Shown here piece by piece: positions 23,539 to 34,178 of a stretch of DNA of 64,000 nucleotides. Position 1 is the first letter of the stretch, and each line of letters starts with the position of its first letter. The stretch is from contig ML769644.1 of NCBI GenBank assembly GCA_009733575.1, forward strand, positions 31,897 through 95,896, given 5' to 3'. Position numbers and translations under genes: made by a program. Source of the DNA: Gymnopus androsaceus JB14. Lineage: Eukaryota > Basidiomycota > Agaricomycetes > Agaricales > Omphalotaceae. The notes beneath the pieces are model-generated. The model was not told the DNA's origin. It ran no database searches and saw nothing but the letters and a program-made list of their open reading frames with translations.

Positions 23539-24077
23539 AAGCATGCACTTGTTTGTCCTGAATCCAAATTGCCTGTTCAATGTACAACCACTACCATTGA
23601 CACCTTCTTTCATTCAAGTGGCTCTTCTGACATGGAAAATAGGCTGGATAGAGTTTGATAGAGGAGAAGAACAATCAATTGAAAAGGAGAAATGCAACAT
23701 GCATTAGCATTATAATGGAATGTGTGAATAATTGCCTGACTAATTTTACCCCTTGTATAATATAAGGGCAAAGACCCAGTGGAAGCAAGAACCACAGACA
23801 CATCAGATTCTTCATCAAAGGAGTCATCCTGCTCAATCTCAGATCTGCTCAATAGTATCAGAGGAAGAAGAGATAGAGTTGGTAGAGGATGAATGAGATT
23901 GAGCTTGGAAATCACACTGGGAACATGCAGGAAAAGCTGCTGCAATGTCAAAGTTGCAGCAGCTTTTCCCACACATTCCTACACTCTTGTCTTCCAATAG
24001 CTTGTAGCAGCACTTTAAAGTTGTTAAAGTTGATTATATAAGTATTGCAGTTTTGTAATAAATGTTTGCCACCACAA
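23539..24077. other. Unassigned stretch between two transposons
   Basis: No supported gene. A minus-strand frame at 23610-23972 is hydrophobic and Ser/Leu-rich without any domain. A short inverted repeat (AAAGCTGCTGCAA / TTGCAGCAGCTTT) lies near 23930-23970. Confidence 0.4.
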
Positions 24078-25331
24078 CATCAGCAAAAATGGTCTGGGCC
24101 TGGGATAGCCTATAGGTTAGACTAATATGACCTGGGCAACCTGGGTGACTTAGGCAACCTAGGAATTTGCCCAAATCCTGATATCACTTGAGGGTGCCTT
24201 AGGCTACCTAGGAATTTTCCCAAATCCTGATATCACCAGAGGGAGCCTCATTGCAGCCTGAGCAAAACCTGAGCACAACCTGAGGGAGCCTGGGGCAGCC
24301 TAAAGAAGCCTGAGGAAGCCTGGGATGGCCTGGGACAGCCTGAGACAGTCTGAGATTTATCTTGAACTAGGATTACAAGCTAAATAGCTTCAATGAACTA
24401 GTACATTGAATTATAATGTGTATAAATATCATTAAGAGAACAGTAGACACCCCAATTATTTGATTTTATCTGCATATAATTGCGTAAAATAAGCGCCTAG
24501 ATAAGCGCCCAACCACGTGGGTACCTGTAGACTGCGTACAATTAAAACTCTGTTGATGGGGTCAACTCAGATTCATTATGAAGTAATAGTTAACTTGATA
24601 AATATGTTATACTTGAACATGAGTGAAAAATACTTAAGTGAGGTGTTCTGAGTCATGAGTTAAGGCTAGTAAAACATTAATGAGTCTCAAAAAATAATTT
24701 CACTTTGAAATAAGTCAAAAATCTATGAGTTTAATGAGATAACAAGGTTTAAGTAATATGAATGTGGAAATTGAGCACAACGATACAGCTGAATAATAAA
24801 GTATGAGAATTATTTTTTGGGTTTTATAACTCAGCAGAAGTATCCCTAGGTTACCTCCAGTTGCCTCAGGCTTCCTCAGGCTTCCCTAGGCTGCCTCAGG
24901 CCTCCTCAGGCCTCCTCAGGTTCCCTCAGGTTCCCTCAGGATTCCTTCAAGAAGCCCAGGAATAAGGAGGTTGACTCAAGGTGGACTTATGCAAGCCTGG
25001 GAGAACTAGGTAATCCTTAAGTGTCCTCAGGTCATCCAAGGCCCAGACCATTTTTGCTGATGAATGTGGTTAGTTAAATAATGTACCATTGACTTATTTG
25101 GGCGCTTATTTTACGCAATTATATGTAGATAAATTCAAATAATTGGGGTTTCTACTGTTCTCTTAATGATATTTATACACATTATAATTCAATGTACTAG
25201 TTCATTGAAGCTATTAGTTTGTAATCCTAGTTCAAAATAAATCTCAGGCTGTCCCAGGCTTCCTCAGGCTTCTTCAGGCTGCTCCAGGTTCCCTCAGGTT
25301 GTACTCAGGTTGTGCTCAGGTTATGCTTAAA

Positions 25332-25930
25332 GATGGACAGGAGTCCGGATCCGGGTTGACTCGGATCTGCCAGACAAGTACCTGTGGCTTGAAAAGGCTG
25401 ACCTGTGACCAGGTCCAGATCCATGGGAAACAGGTCAACCGGGATCCGGATCCGCAACAGGTATACCTATATATGTATATACTAGTAGTTAGTACTAATG
25501 ATACTAGTGGTAATTGGTAAGTAAGTAAGTACCAAAATTTACTTGTAATTAAGACTGTAGCTAAGTACCAACAGTAAGTACTAGTAAGTAAGTAGCAATA
25601 CTTGCTTGTAAGCAACTTGCAAGTAAATACTACTTAGTACAAACATTTTCTATTACTTAGTACTTACTGAACCCTACTTGTCAGTACCTACCAATACTTG
25701 GTGAGTGAGTATATGTATTAGTACTTACTGGTATTCTTGGATGAGATAGTGGTATATATTAATATCAATTATTCTAAAACTAGTACTAATATTTATACCT
25801 AGTGCTAATAAGTAAAATTAGCACAGTACTTACTACATAGATTACTTTAGTATCAGAAATTTTGCAGGTGCCGCATCCACAGGTACTGGGATCCGCAGGT
25901 ACCTGTTCCGGATCTGGACTCGTGTCCATC
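25332..25930. mobile_element. hAT-like MITE nested in the foldback element
   Basis: Ends GATGGACAGGAGTCCGGATC and its near reverse complement GATCTGGACTCGTGTCCATC. Subterminal DNA repeats GGTACCTG and CTGACCTGTGACC. The same termini and subterminal motifs occur at 43450-43620 next to a hAT transposase remnant, which suggests the source family. The flanks show no clear 8-bp duplication, so the exact border is uncertain. Confidence 0.65.
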
Positions 25931-25934
25931 ATTA

Positions 25935-26314
25935 CTGTACCGCCTTGACCAAAAGTTCACAGTATGTGACCCATGACATGCCCTGTTCACAATTTTTGGT
26001 GTTCACAGATGGAAGTGAGCTGTGACATAGCTGTGAGCAGTTCACTTGTGCAGTGTGTAGGGGTTTACTGAACCACTGTACCATTGCCCAGTAACTTGTT
26101 AACTTATCTTTGGAGTCATATCTGGCTTGTTTGCAGGTAGATTGAGCTAAATTTGAATTTCCTCAGCATTTTTGGACCATTTTTTGTGGAATTCTTTTTT
26201 TGATTTTGGTTGTCATGTTGTTCACAACCCAGAGTGACTGGTGACAGTCTGCTGTGAACTGTTCATTTTGGGTTGATGTGACCCGTGACTGAACTTTTGG
26301 TCAAAATGGTACAG
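25935..26314. mobile_element. Tc1/mariner-type MITE, 380 bp, TA target
   Basis: Ends CTGTACCGCCTTGACCAAAA and TTTTGGTCAAAATGGTACAG, imperfect inverted repeats, with TA at 25933-25934 and 26315-26316. Internal half-site repeats read GTTCAC and GTGACC. Third long member of the CTGTACC family. Confidence 0.88.
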
Positions 26315-26473
26315 TAGTTGTCCTCAGGTTGCAATGAGGCTCCCTCTGGTGATATCAGGATTTGGGAAAATTCCTAGGTTGCCTAAGTCACTGACACCCA
26401 GGCTGCCCAGGTTGCCCAGGTCATACTAGTCTAACCTATAGGCTATCCCAGGCCCAGACCATTTTTGCTGATG

Positions 26474-28284
26474 GCAGTGGGTGGCACCAAAGTTTTTGGG
26501 TACCCTGGATGGGTGCCAGGTACCCAAATTGAGAACCAACCCAACCCGACAACCTGGAAAACCTGGCAAACCCGCACCATACACCAATACCAACTCATTA
26601 CCCATAGCCAACTACTCAATGCAAAGACAGGAGAAGTTAAATCAAAGGACTTTCAAGGACTGCCTGTCTTGTATGTTTGTTTCCCACTTGCTACCTGCAC
26701 ACTTTTAATGTCAGTCTCACTACAGGGGATTGGTTGCCTTGAGCAGTACAAATAATACTTTTGTGTTGTGGACTGGCAAAATTTTCCAGCTCTTTCATTT
26801 AATTGGGCTTGAGCTCCTTCAAACCTTTGCTACAGGTAAACCTATGGTCTGTTTTCCGAGAAATATTGTCTTTGGGGGGGCAGGATTGTTGGTTGTGAGG
26901 ATGTTAGTTGTAAGGATGTTGTGATGGATAAGATAGTGTCTAAGATAAACAAAATGAGGGTGATAATGATATCTATAATGAAGAAGGAAAATCTGTGACA
27001 CCAACATTGTCATAATATTTACACATCAAGTACAACTTTAGTCAAAATCAGCATTTACAGTTAAAGATCAGCATGTTATATCATCCTGTTATTCACCAAA
27101 CTGTGTATGGCCATGTCATTCAACCACCACCCCAATAACTGTTCTATCATGCTATTTGATTTCATATCAAGTCCAGGACCATTGAGATTGGATTATCACT
27201 GAATATTTAGGCTTTTCTTGTATGAAAATTGTCAAAATTTTGCATGATGCAGGAACCTATCCAAGCATACCACCAAAAGTGATAACATCATGATTCATAT
27301 CTTTAAAAGTACCTTTGAGAAAAGTTCAATGCCTGACAGGCCTGCTGTTGCTGAATTATAAGGAATGTTGTGCATGGAAATGGTAAACTCATTAAATTTC
27401 TTCAGTTAAGCAAAGCATTACTCTTCCCATTTGCCAACAGCTATACCTTGTCCAAAGGCCATGTTGCATGTTCAGGAGGGTCCTGGAGCAGCAAAAAGTA
27501 GTAGAGGTCAGACTCCAGCATGTATTTGCTGCTTGTATAACACGACTCATTCACCTGCCCAATGGATCCACTGAGTACCTTCTCCACACATGGTTCTCAA
27601 TCTTTCTGTTGAAAGATACACTCGCAATCATGGACACATGATCAGGTACTTTGTACCATGATATTCAATGTTGGCTTACTGATCACCAAATCACATTCCT
27701 ATGTATTGATATCATTTGATTAATGTTATTTGCTAGTGATGTACAGAAGCAAACCCCCAGGCAAAAAATTTGATTTTCCAGTGACTTAGAGCAGCTTTCA
27801 GACTTTGGTTTTTTAATGTAACATCTACAATGCATCTTCATTAAGGCTATAATACACTTGAGATGCCTATGCTACATTATTTACCCAAAAGAAAAGAAAA
27901 TAATGAAAAGTTACCAAAATATTGGAAAAATATGGATGGTCCCTTGTACCACGTGGATGACCTCCATGATTATGCTGCAAGTTCATCAAAAAGTAGCTGA
28001 GAACATTAGAACATGTCTAGCAGGTCGGAAGAGCAATTTGGGTTATGTGTTGTGGGTCCATTTGATGGTCACATGCAATATTTCACCTGGGGGTTTTTGG
28101 CACTTTTTCATGAACAGCGGTAATCAATTTATTTACACACTAAATATGCTAAAACAAATCTGAAAAAATTTGCACATAGTGCTACATTGCATATAACCTG
28201 ACTACAAAAAAGATTTGCTTAAATCAATCTTCAGCCCAAGTTCTTGCCAAATTTCTTCAAAAATCTTCGCCCGGGGGTTTGCTT
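26474..28284. other. AT-rich stretch without a supported gene
   Basis: Starts with a GGGTACCCTGGATGGGTGCC block that looks like the end of another decayed hAT MITE. The remainder (26760-28284) has many stops in all frames and no domain-like frame. A T-rich and A-rich texture suggests old transposon DNA. Confidence 0.4.
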
Positions 28285-28290
28285 CTGTAC

Positions 28291-28452
28291 TAGGGATGTT
28301 TCGGGCCAGCAAATTTTGCCAGTGGGAGAGGGAAAATTTGCAAAATTTTATGACTAATTTTGTATGGGAAGAAGTCACTTTATTGAGCCAAATTTGCTGT
28401 AAATTACAGCAAAATTTGGAGCAGCAAAATTTGCCGGCCCGAAACATCCCTA
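28291..28452. mobile_element. Short hAT-like MITE, 162 bp
   Basis: Ends TAGGGATGTTTCGGGCCAGC and GCCGGCCCGAAACATCCCTA are inverted. Flanked by the direct repeat CTGTAC (28285-28290 and 28453-28458; 6 of the expected 8 bp). Contains AGCAAATTTTGCC palindromes. Confidence 0.82.
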
Positions 28453-28458
28453 CTGTAC

Positions 28459-29152
28459 CTATTATTAGATTTAAGATACTGTATATTTATACAGATATTT
28501 AGTGTAGGACTTACCACTGTACCCGTGTACAGTCACAACCATGTAAAACACAGCCATTTTTGTCAAGATTTTGACCTAACATGGTACAGGTACCGGGTTT
28601 TACCATACTGTTAGCATCCGGGTAAGCGCACTCTAAGCGTTCAATAGTTTGCATAACAAAAGGTCGTGAACTTGCCTTCAAAATCCCTTCGAGGGGGTTA
28701 CAGTAATAGAATTATCAATGTAGCACTCATTATGATGGATTTGTGGAAGCTTTAACCCTCACGTGATCATCATAAAACTCTGATGTGGCCCAAAAATGCC
28801 TCTAAAAGGCAATTAACCGACAATTAACTGCTATGAATATTATTAGACATTATTGGACTGTATTTAAGAGTGTTTAGTATCATTCTGCTCAATGATAAAT
28901 GTCATTTCTGGTTATTGACCTGTCATGGTCGTCTACACTGCACCCGGGATGGTAAAAGATGGTCTCAAAAAAGCTTGACAGTACGGTGGTAAGCCCTAAT
29001 TTAGTGTATAAGCTGTAGTAGTTCACTTTTAGTCCCTATCACTCTCCATACTACTGCTTCTCTGTCCCAGTGACAATAATAAGCTTCTCTAAATCTGTCT
29101 CATCCCACAAGTGGCACTACACTTGGTTGGTAATGTGCTTTCACCATTTGGC
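28459..29152. other. Unassigned stretch
   Basis: About 700 bp with no supported gene. Weak CTGTACC-like and GGTACAG-like half-ends at about 28510-28590 may mark an old small MITE. Otherwise nothing is seen. Confidence 0.35.
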
Positions 29153-29157
29153 CTCAC

Positions 29158-30857
29158 TGTTAGGAGCTGATCTAAGAGACTACTAAGTAATGTAGTATGT
29201 AAGTAAATAATGGATCAATAGACTTGTTGGTAAGTCTATGTACAGTGGGAGTCACTATGTGCAGACAATAACTAGCACACATACTTTTGTTAGGTGTAAT
29301 AAGTGTTGTAAGTGAGGTTGTTAGTTGATAAGTACTGGACACTGGTTGTCAACAGTATTAGTAGTAGTAGTTGATAAGTACTGGACACTGATTGTCAACA
29401 GTATTGGTGATAATAACTGGTAAGTACTGGACACTGGTTGTCAACAGTATTGGTGATAATAATTGGTGAGTATTGGACAATTGGTTGTCAACAGTAATGG
29501 TACTGATAAGTGCCTACTAGTCTGTAGTGGCAAGGGTTCTGTATGGTTGGAAAATGCACAACAATAAGAAGATTTGATCAGAGATCAAATGTAGTTGAGA
29601 TAGCAGAAAGTAGTAAACAAGACAGTGAGCTCAATATCTTCAAGATTGTAATCCCAAAGAGAAGTAAGTTAATCAAGATACTCAAACTGAGGCTTTACAG
29701 TGGATTGAGCCAGCTTTTATAGTGTTTCTACTGTATGTAAGGCTATGCTATATAATAGAACCAAATAGAACTAACCAATAGTATTGTAGTATATCTCTGG
29801 CAGTGCTAAAGCTGTAGAGAGGCTGTATCTAGGTATTGAGATATTAGTGGGCTATGTACATAACCTTGGTATGTTTTGAAGTGGCTATGGGAATAAGTAT
29901 TGCGTTGAGTGTGGGCTATGTGTATAGCCCTTAGAGGCTATGATGTGGCTATATGTACAGCCAGTGAAGGCTATGGGAAGGCTATGCCAGCTGTATGTGG
30001 TAGGTGCCAATGCCCGCCAAAAATTGCGATCAATTTTGAGCACTAAACTTTCAAAATCTTCGAAAAAGTGGCAAGAGCATTTACCAGCTCAAGAACTTAC
30101 TTGCACAATTAGTTACAGTGAGAAATAATACTATAAATATGTTTCTTAAGAAAATGTTTGGACTTTTTGCATGAAATGTGACCAGGAATAGTTGTTTCTC
30201 TGTTTTCTCTCTGTAAGTATTGCATCTCCTGCAGGTTAATGAAAATTTTTTGGAAAAAAAGTCCGAACATTTTTTCTAAGGCATGAAATTTTCAAATTTC
30301 ACTGAACTTTGGACAGCTAGAGGCAAATCCTGTGGGGTCTGTCTGCCAAAGCTACCCTTGAGATGCCTCAAAAAATAGGATTATGATGATTTAAAAGTAA
30401 TCTAATCCCAGGATCATCTTTAGATTGCTAAAATACCATGTGTCTTTTCACTGATTCATTTTCACAATGTTAGCAGGCAGATCAGTTGGCACCCAAATTG
30501 ATGCCAATCCGAACACTACTTTAATGGCATATTCAATAGGGCTCTGCTGACCATTTCTGCAAATCTTATTCTGGGTTGTCTAATTTGCTATACGGATGCT
30601 ATAAATAATTCTTATAAGTCCATGGAGGCTAGATTGAGGTCAAGTCCGACTCAAGCAAGACTCAAGTGCAGTTTGCCACAATTTTGTGGGAAAGTCACTT
30701 GACACCTGCACAAATCCTTTGCAGGTGTTGGCACCTACCACTGTATGTAAGTGTATCCACATGACTAGGACAAGGGTTGATAGTTGTGGGATAAGATAAC
30801 CCAGTAGTTGTAGGTAGTTATTAGTTGGAAAAAAGTGTAGGGGGCTGGGTTATAACA
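29158..30857 (+). mobile_element. Solo LTR, family beta copy 2, 5-bp TSD CTCAC, with a nested insertion
   Basis: Start TGTTAGGAGCTGATC, end GGGCTGGGTTATAACA, perfect duplication CTCAC (29153-29157, 30858-30862). It aligns along its length with copy 1 (14920-15825, opposite strand), except for a 742-bp insert at 29999-30740. The ORFs inside are accidental. Confidence 0.9.
29999..30740. mobile_element. Non-autonomous DNA transposon, 742 bp, nested in a solo LTR
   Basis: Ends (T)GGTAGGTGCCAA and TTGGCACCTACCA form a 12-13 bp perfect inverted repeat. Flanked by CTGTATGT on both sides (29991-29998, 30741-30748). LTR beta copy 1 keeps the uninterrupted site CAGCTGTATGTAAGTG. The duplication is 7 or 8 bp depending on whether the outer T belongs to the element. 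No ORF with a domain; superfamily not certain. Confidence 0.85.
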
Positions 30858-30901
30858 CTCACTTGCTGCTCAATACTTTCAGTGGATTGTAGCCTATGTA
30901 T

Positions 30902-31563
30902 TAGAGGTGGGCATGAATATGTACTCAAGTATATTTGTGATTGTGTCACGAATATTTACTTACAAAATCAACTATTCATACTCAGATAAATACTCGAGTA
31001 TCTTCAGTTATAAACACTCAAGTAACGGATATACATGAATACAAGTATTTTGGGACAAATACTCGAATATATTCATTGAAGAAATTATATTCAAAAAAAT
31101 ATAATTGACTTATGTACTTAGCTGTTTAAGTACATTTACACATAAATAAACTTAGTATAAGTTTTGGAACATTGTTTGGATAGGTATATAGATGTATGGT
31201 GAGGTAAATGTAACAAAATCCGTATGGCTTAGTGGTTGTAAGTGGTTGTCGGCGCCAACTCTGGATTAAGGTCAGGCCTTCCGATGATAGCTAACCAGCT
31301 GAGTTCAATTCCCGGACATGCCAAAATTGTATATATGTATTGTAGCCATTTTGATACATATTGAATACTAATAGTGAACTTATAAGTACTTGTAAGTTGC
31401 TATTTATATGCCCAAGTTGAATATTAGCTATCTACAAGTATTCGTGAATATTCATGATTAAATGACCACGAATATTTATTCGTGTCACGAATGTATTCGT
31501 CAAGAAATTTACTCTATTCACGAATAATGAATACCAAATATTCGCTATTCGTACCCATGTCTA
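30902..31563. mobile_element. hAT-type MITE, 662 bp, 8-bp TSD, carrying a tRNA-like segment
   Basis: Ends TAGAGGTGGGCATGAATA and TATTCGTACCCATGTCTA, imperfect inverted repeats; perfect 8-bp duplication CTATGTAT (30894-30901 and 31564-31571). Subterminal repeats of ATATTCGTGAATATT type. The middle contains a tRNA-like sequence (31219-31323). Confidence 0.88.
31219..31323 (+). ncRNA. tRNA-Leu-like / SINE-head sequence (pseudogene) inside a hAT MITE
   Basis: It has an A-box TGGCTTAGTGG (31225-31235) and a B-box GAGTTCAATTCC (31301-31312). A possible anticodon stem-loop CTGG-ATTAAGG-TCAG would show anticodon TAA (Leu). The acceptor pairing is limited to TCCG with CGGA and the D region carries extra bases, so it is not a working tRNA. 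It could be a captured SINE or a decayed tRNA gene. Confidence 0.4.
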
Positions 31564-31571
31564 CTATGTAT

Positions 31572-32071
31572 TACACCCTCAGAGCACCAAAGCCTGCCCC
31601 TTCGATGAAGTTTTCCCTTCATAATGCCTGTTACACAATTCATTGTATAACCGACTTTAAAATTTAACTGTAAGGCTAAATAAGGGTGTGAATGCCCATG
31701 AATGTTTAATCCCCAGATCTGGAGATTGGCATTCAGATGATCATTCATGTTGCAAAGTTCAAATGCAAATATATTCGCGATTATTCACAACATCTACCAT
31801 TCGTGCCCATCTCTAATGAGGAAGTATGCCCTTTGAGAGGGTTAGAGAAAATCTCTTAAAATCGCCTAAAATCTCAAGTACAGAGGGGCCATGTTATGCA
31901 TTAATGAGCTCACAGCTGTAATGGTACAGTATGTGACATCTTCACAGTGAAGTGGCTGCTTTCAAATGTAGTTGATCATACTTGAATATACATACTCAAT
32001 ACTAGTACTATGTGCTAGATTTCTCTATATCTATGATAGCAAATACACATTGATAAACAGAGTGCAATTGA
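31572..32071. other. Unassigned stretch with an old hAT-like end
   Basis: No gene. At 31780-31812 the sequence ATTCGTGCCCATCTCTA resembles the right end of the neighbouring hAT MITE and may be a second, decayed copy (31670-31812). A CTGTACC-family half end (AATGGTACAGTA) lies at 31920-31931. Confidence 0.45.
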
Positions 32072-34178
32072 CTATCCTTGTACTGCATCACCGTTCTGGA
32101 CGGCTATCCACGACGGCCTAGAAGAAATTTCGTTCCACCATCTATTAGGGACCATAGTCAGCTCATTGTAGAGATAAACATAGAGCGACAGTACCGAGTG
32201 ATATTTGGACCCTTCCGTGTCATCACATCGCTTCCAGCATTTGTGAGCATTGCTCCACCAGGAATATGGTAGATGTCCGCAAGGGTGAGCTCCTAAAATA
32301 ATTCGTTAAGAAAGAGACTCGGAGGAGTATGAGCAGCTGTAAGAACCTACATCGCCTGCGAGGTATCTTTGCCGACTGAGTAGATCCTCATATGCTTCCA
32401 ACTTCGACGACAATCCTGCAATGGAAGCTTCGAATACAGCTTCGTCTGGAGTAATGCCTTTCAATCTATGAAATACATCAGTGTGACAAACCCCACCTCC
32501 AAAGAATCGTAGTGCGTACCGTTTCGTGACCTTTTCATGGACAGCTTTTGACGCATAGGGTTCGAAATCAAACACCTCAGTAAAGACAGCTTGCTCGAAT
32601 AGTGCAGCGCGCTTTATATTATACGCATCAGGTATTAATTTAGCACCTTGGTCGGCGTACTTTGTAGCAACATAGCGACATATAGCTCTAGACTCGCACA
32701 GTATGAACCCGTCCTCCTCCTGTATTCATGGGGTGAACAAGCGGGAAACGAAGCAATAACCAGAAACTCACAATGAATGGCCCGGAAGCCCGAGCAAAAG
32801 GTTGTGCCATTAGTTCGCTGGCTTTAGAGTCAGAAAGAGTATCGAGATTTACGATGTCGTATGGGATTTTCTTCTCATGCAAGACAATTTGTATGCGGGT
32901 TGTATCGACACAGCTCGGAGAACCAAACAACTTCAAGACATTCCTCGAAGACTGCTGAACGCTTGGAGACAGCAACTTGAAGAGTGATGAGCTCGGAGAC
33001 GGGGAGTTCATTGTGGAGGATTGTAGGAACGGGAGAACTTCCGGTATGCTCCCAGATGAAATATTTCTCTTAGAGCTCCTGGGAACCGAATGAACGGAAG
33101 GCATCGTAAACAAATCCTCTAATGCCAGAGTTTCGAACGATGACCCGTGGATTTCCGAGAACGCAGTAGAAGTCCACGAGAATGCATTTAGATCATCAAT
33201 GCAGGGTGACTGTGAGGATTGCGAGGTAGATAATTCGGGTGTGGTAGGGGTGAGGGGAGAAGCTGTCGATAAAGAAGATGGAGATGACCCAATGCAGGGT
33301 GAGGTTGAAGTTACAGTATCGCTTAAGGATGGGCTGGGACTAAGCTTGGAAAGTAATCCTGGACCACTGTTACACCGGGTAAGACTGTTATACCTGGAAA
33401 ACATCAATACATAAATTCAAGTATTTAACGTTCTCTTTACCTGTTTTTGGCTGCTAGTCCTGTTCGTTCGGGAAAGTTCGTTTTCACGATCTTGGACCAT
33501 ACATTTCCATGAATCCTCACTGCTTCAATTAGCTTTTCGTCCTGGATCGAGTGAGTTGTCCATTTGTAACCTAACAATCTGGTAAATCATACCTCAGCAG
33601 GCGTCCAGCTTGTCCTATCCATTGCACTTTCCTATCAGTTGGGATTCAAAATAGCTATCACGCTCACCTATCAATTGCAGGATTTAGAGTATCCTTCCAT
33701 CGCTTGGCGCACTCTATTAAACATCCTTTCGTTAAAGATAATCACAGAACCGTCAACTTTAGACTTACGATCACCGTTTCGCGTCTGCACCATCGTTGAA
33801 ACGATTGTCCACCTATTTCGAGCTGAATGGATCAACTGGAAGGTTGAGAATCAAGTCATCTTACTTTGGACCGTGCTTCTGAATTGCATTTAATAGCCTT
33901 TCATCCTCATCAGTGCTCCAAGTTCCCCTCGACACGTCTACCTTGGCCAGCTTCGTAAACCACCGTTTACGACAATCCTTGTTGTTGCGATTCGGGACGC
34001 ATTTCGATATGGCGTGCCATCTTGAAGGATTCAAGGTCCTAGTAGGATCCTCTAGCAAGCACGTACCATTCAGCGAGGGAGATGATTGGACAAGAACTGT
34101 TTATATACCTTTGGCGATGGCATCACGAAGGAGCTGATCCTCGACTGCAGTCCAAGAGCAACGTTCTCGATGCAACAT
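32072..34178 (-). CDS. Myb (three-repeat) DNA-binding protein fused to a glutathione S-transferase
   Basis: About 560 aa in 11 exons, read from the ATG at 34178. Repeat 1: CSWTAVEDQLLRDAIAK, then RWHAISKCVPNRNNKDCRKR. Repeat 2: GTWSTDEDERLLNAIQKHG, then WTIVSTMVQTRNGDQCAKRW. Repeat 3: SWTPAEDEKLIEAVRIHG, then WSKIVKTNFPERTGLAAKNR. The large exon (about 32761-33380) starts with the end of repeat 3 (YNSLTRCNSG), runs through about 150 Ser/Pro-rich residues and continues without a stop into a GST thioredoxin fold (VLKLFGSPSCVDTTRIQIVL). The GST continues with EEDGFILCESRAICRYVATK (the E-S-R-A motif), a helical domain with ELTLADIYHIPGGAM, and ends RWWNEISSRPSW, stop at 32072. All junctions keep frame with GT..AG introns; the weakest is near 33600. 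It sits 1.5 kb from the sesquiterpene synthase. A two-gene reading would need a hidden promoter inside one exon. Confidence 0.8.

Larger units (their letters stand above)
24078..26473. mobile_element. Foldback element, 2.4 kb, with long inverted arms
   Basis: The outer ends CATCAGCAAAAATGGTCTGG (24078) and CCAGACCATTTTTGCTGATG (ending 26473) match. The arms pair for about 440 bp, e.g. AACTAGTACATTGAATTATA at about 24397 against its reverse complement at about 25180, and the GATATCACCAGAGGGAGCC block. The right arm is interrupted by two younger elements (25332-25930 and 25935-26314). A third copy of the end (GCCCAGACCATTTTTGCTGA) sits inside at 25040-25061. The arms contain arrays of the 10-mer CCTCAGGCTT. 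No target duplication is obvious and there is no ORF. Confidence 0.8.
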
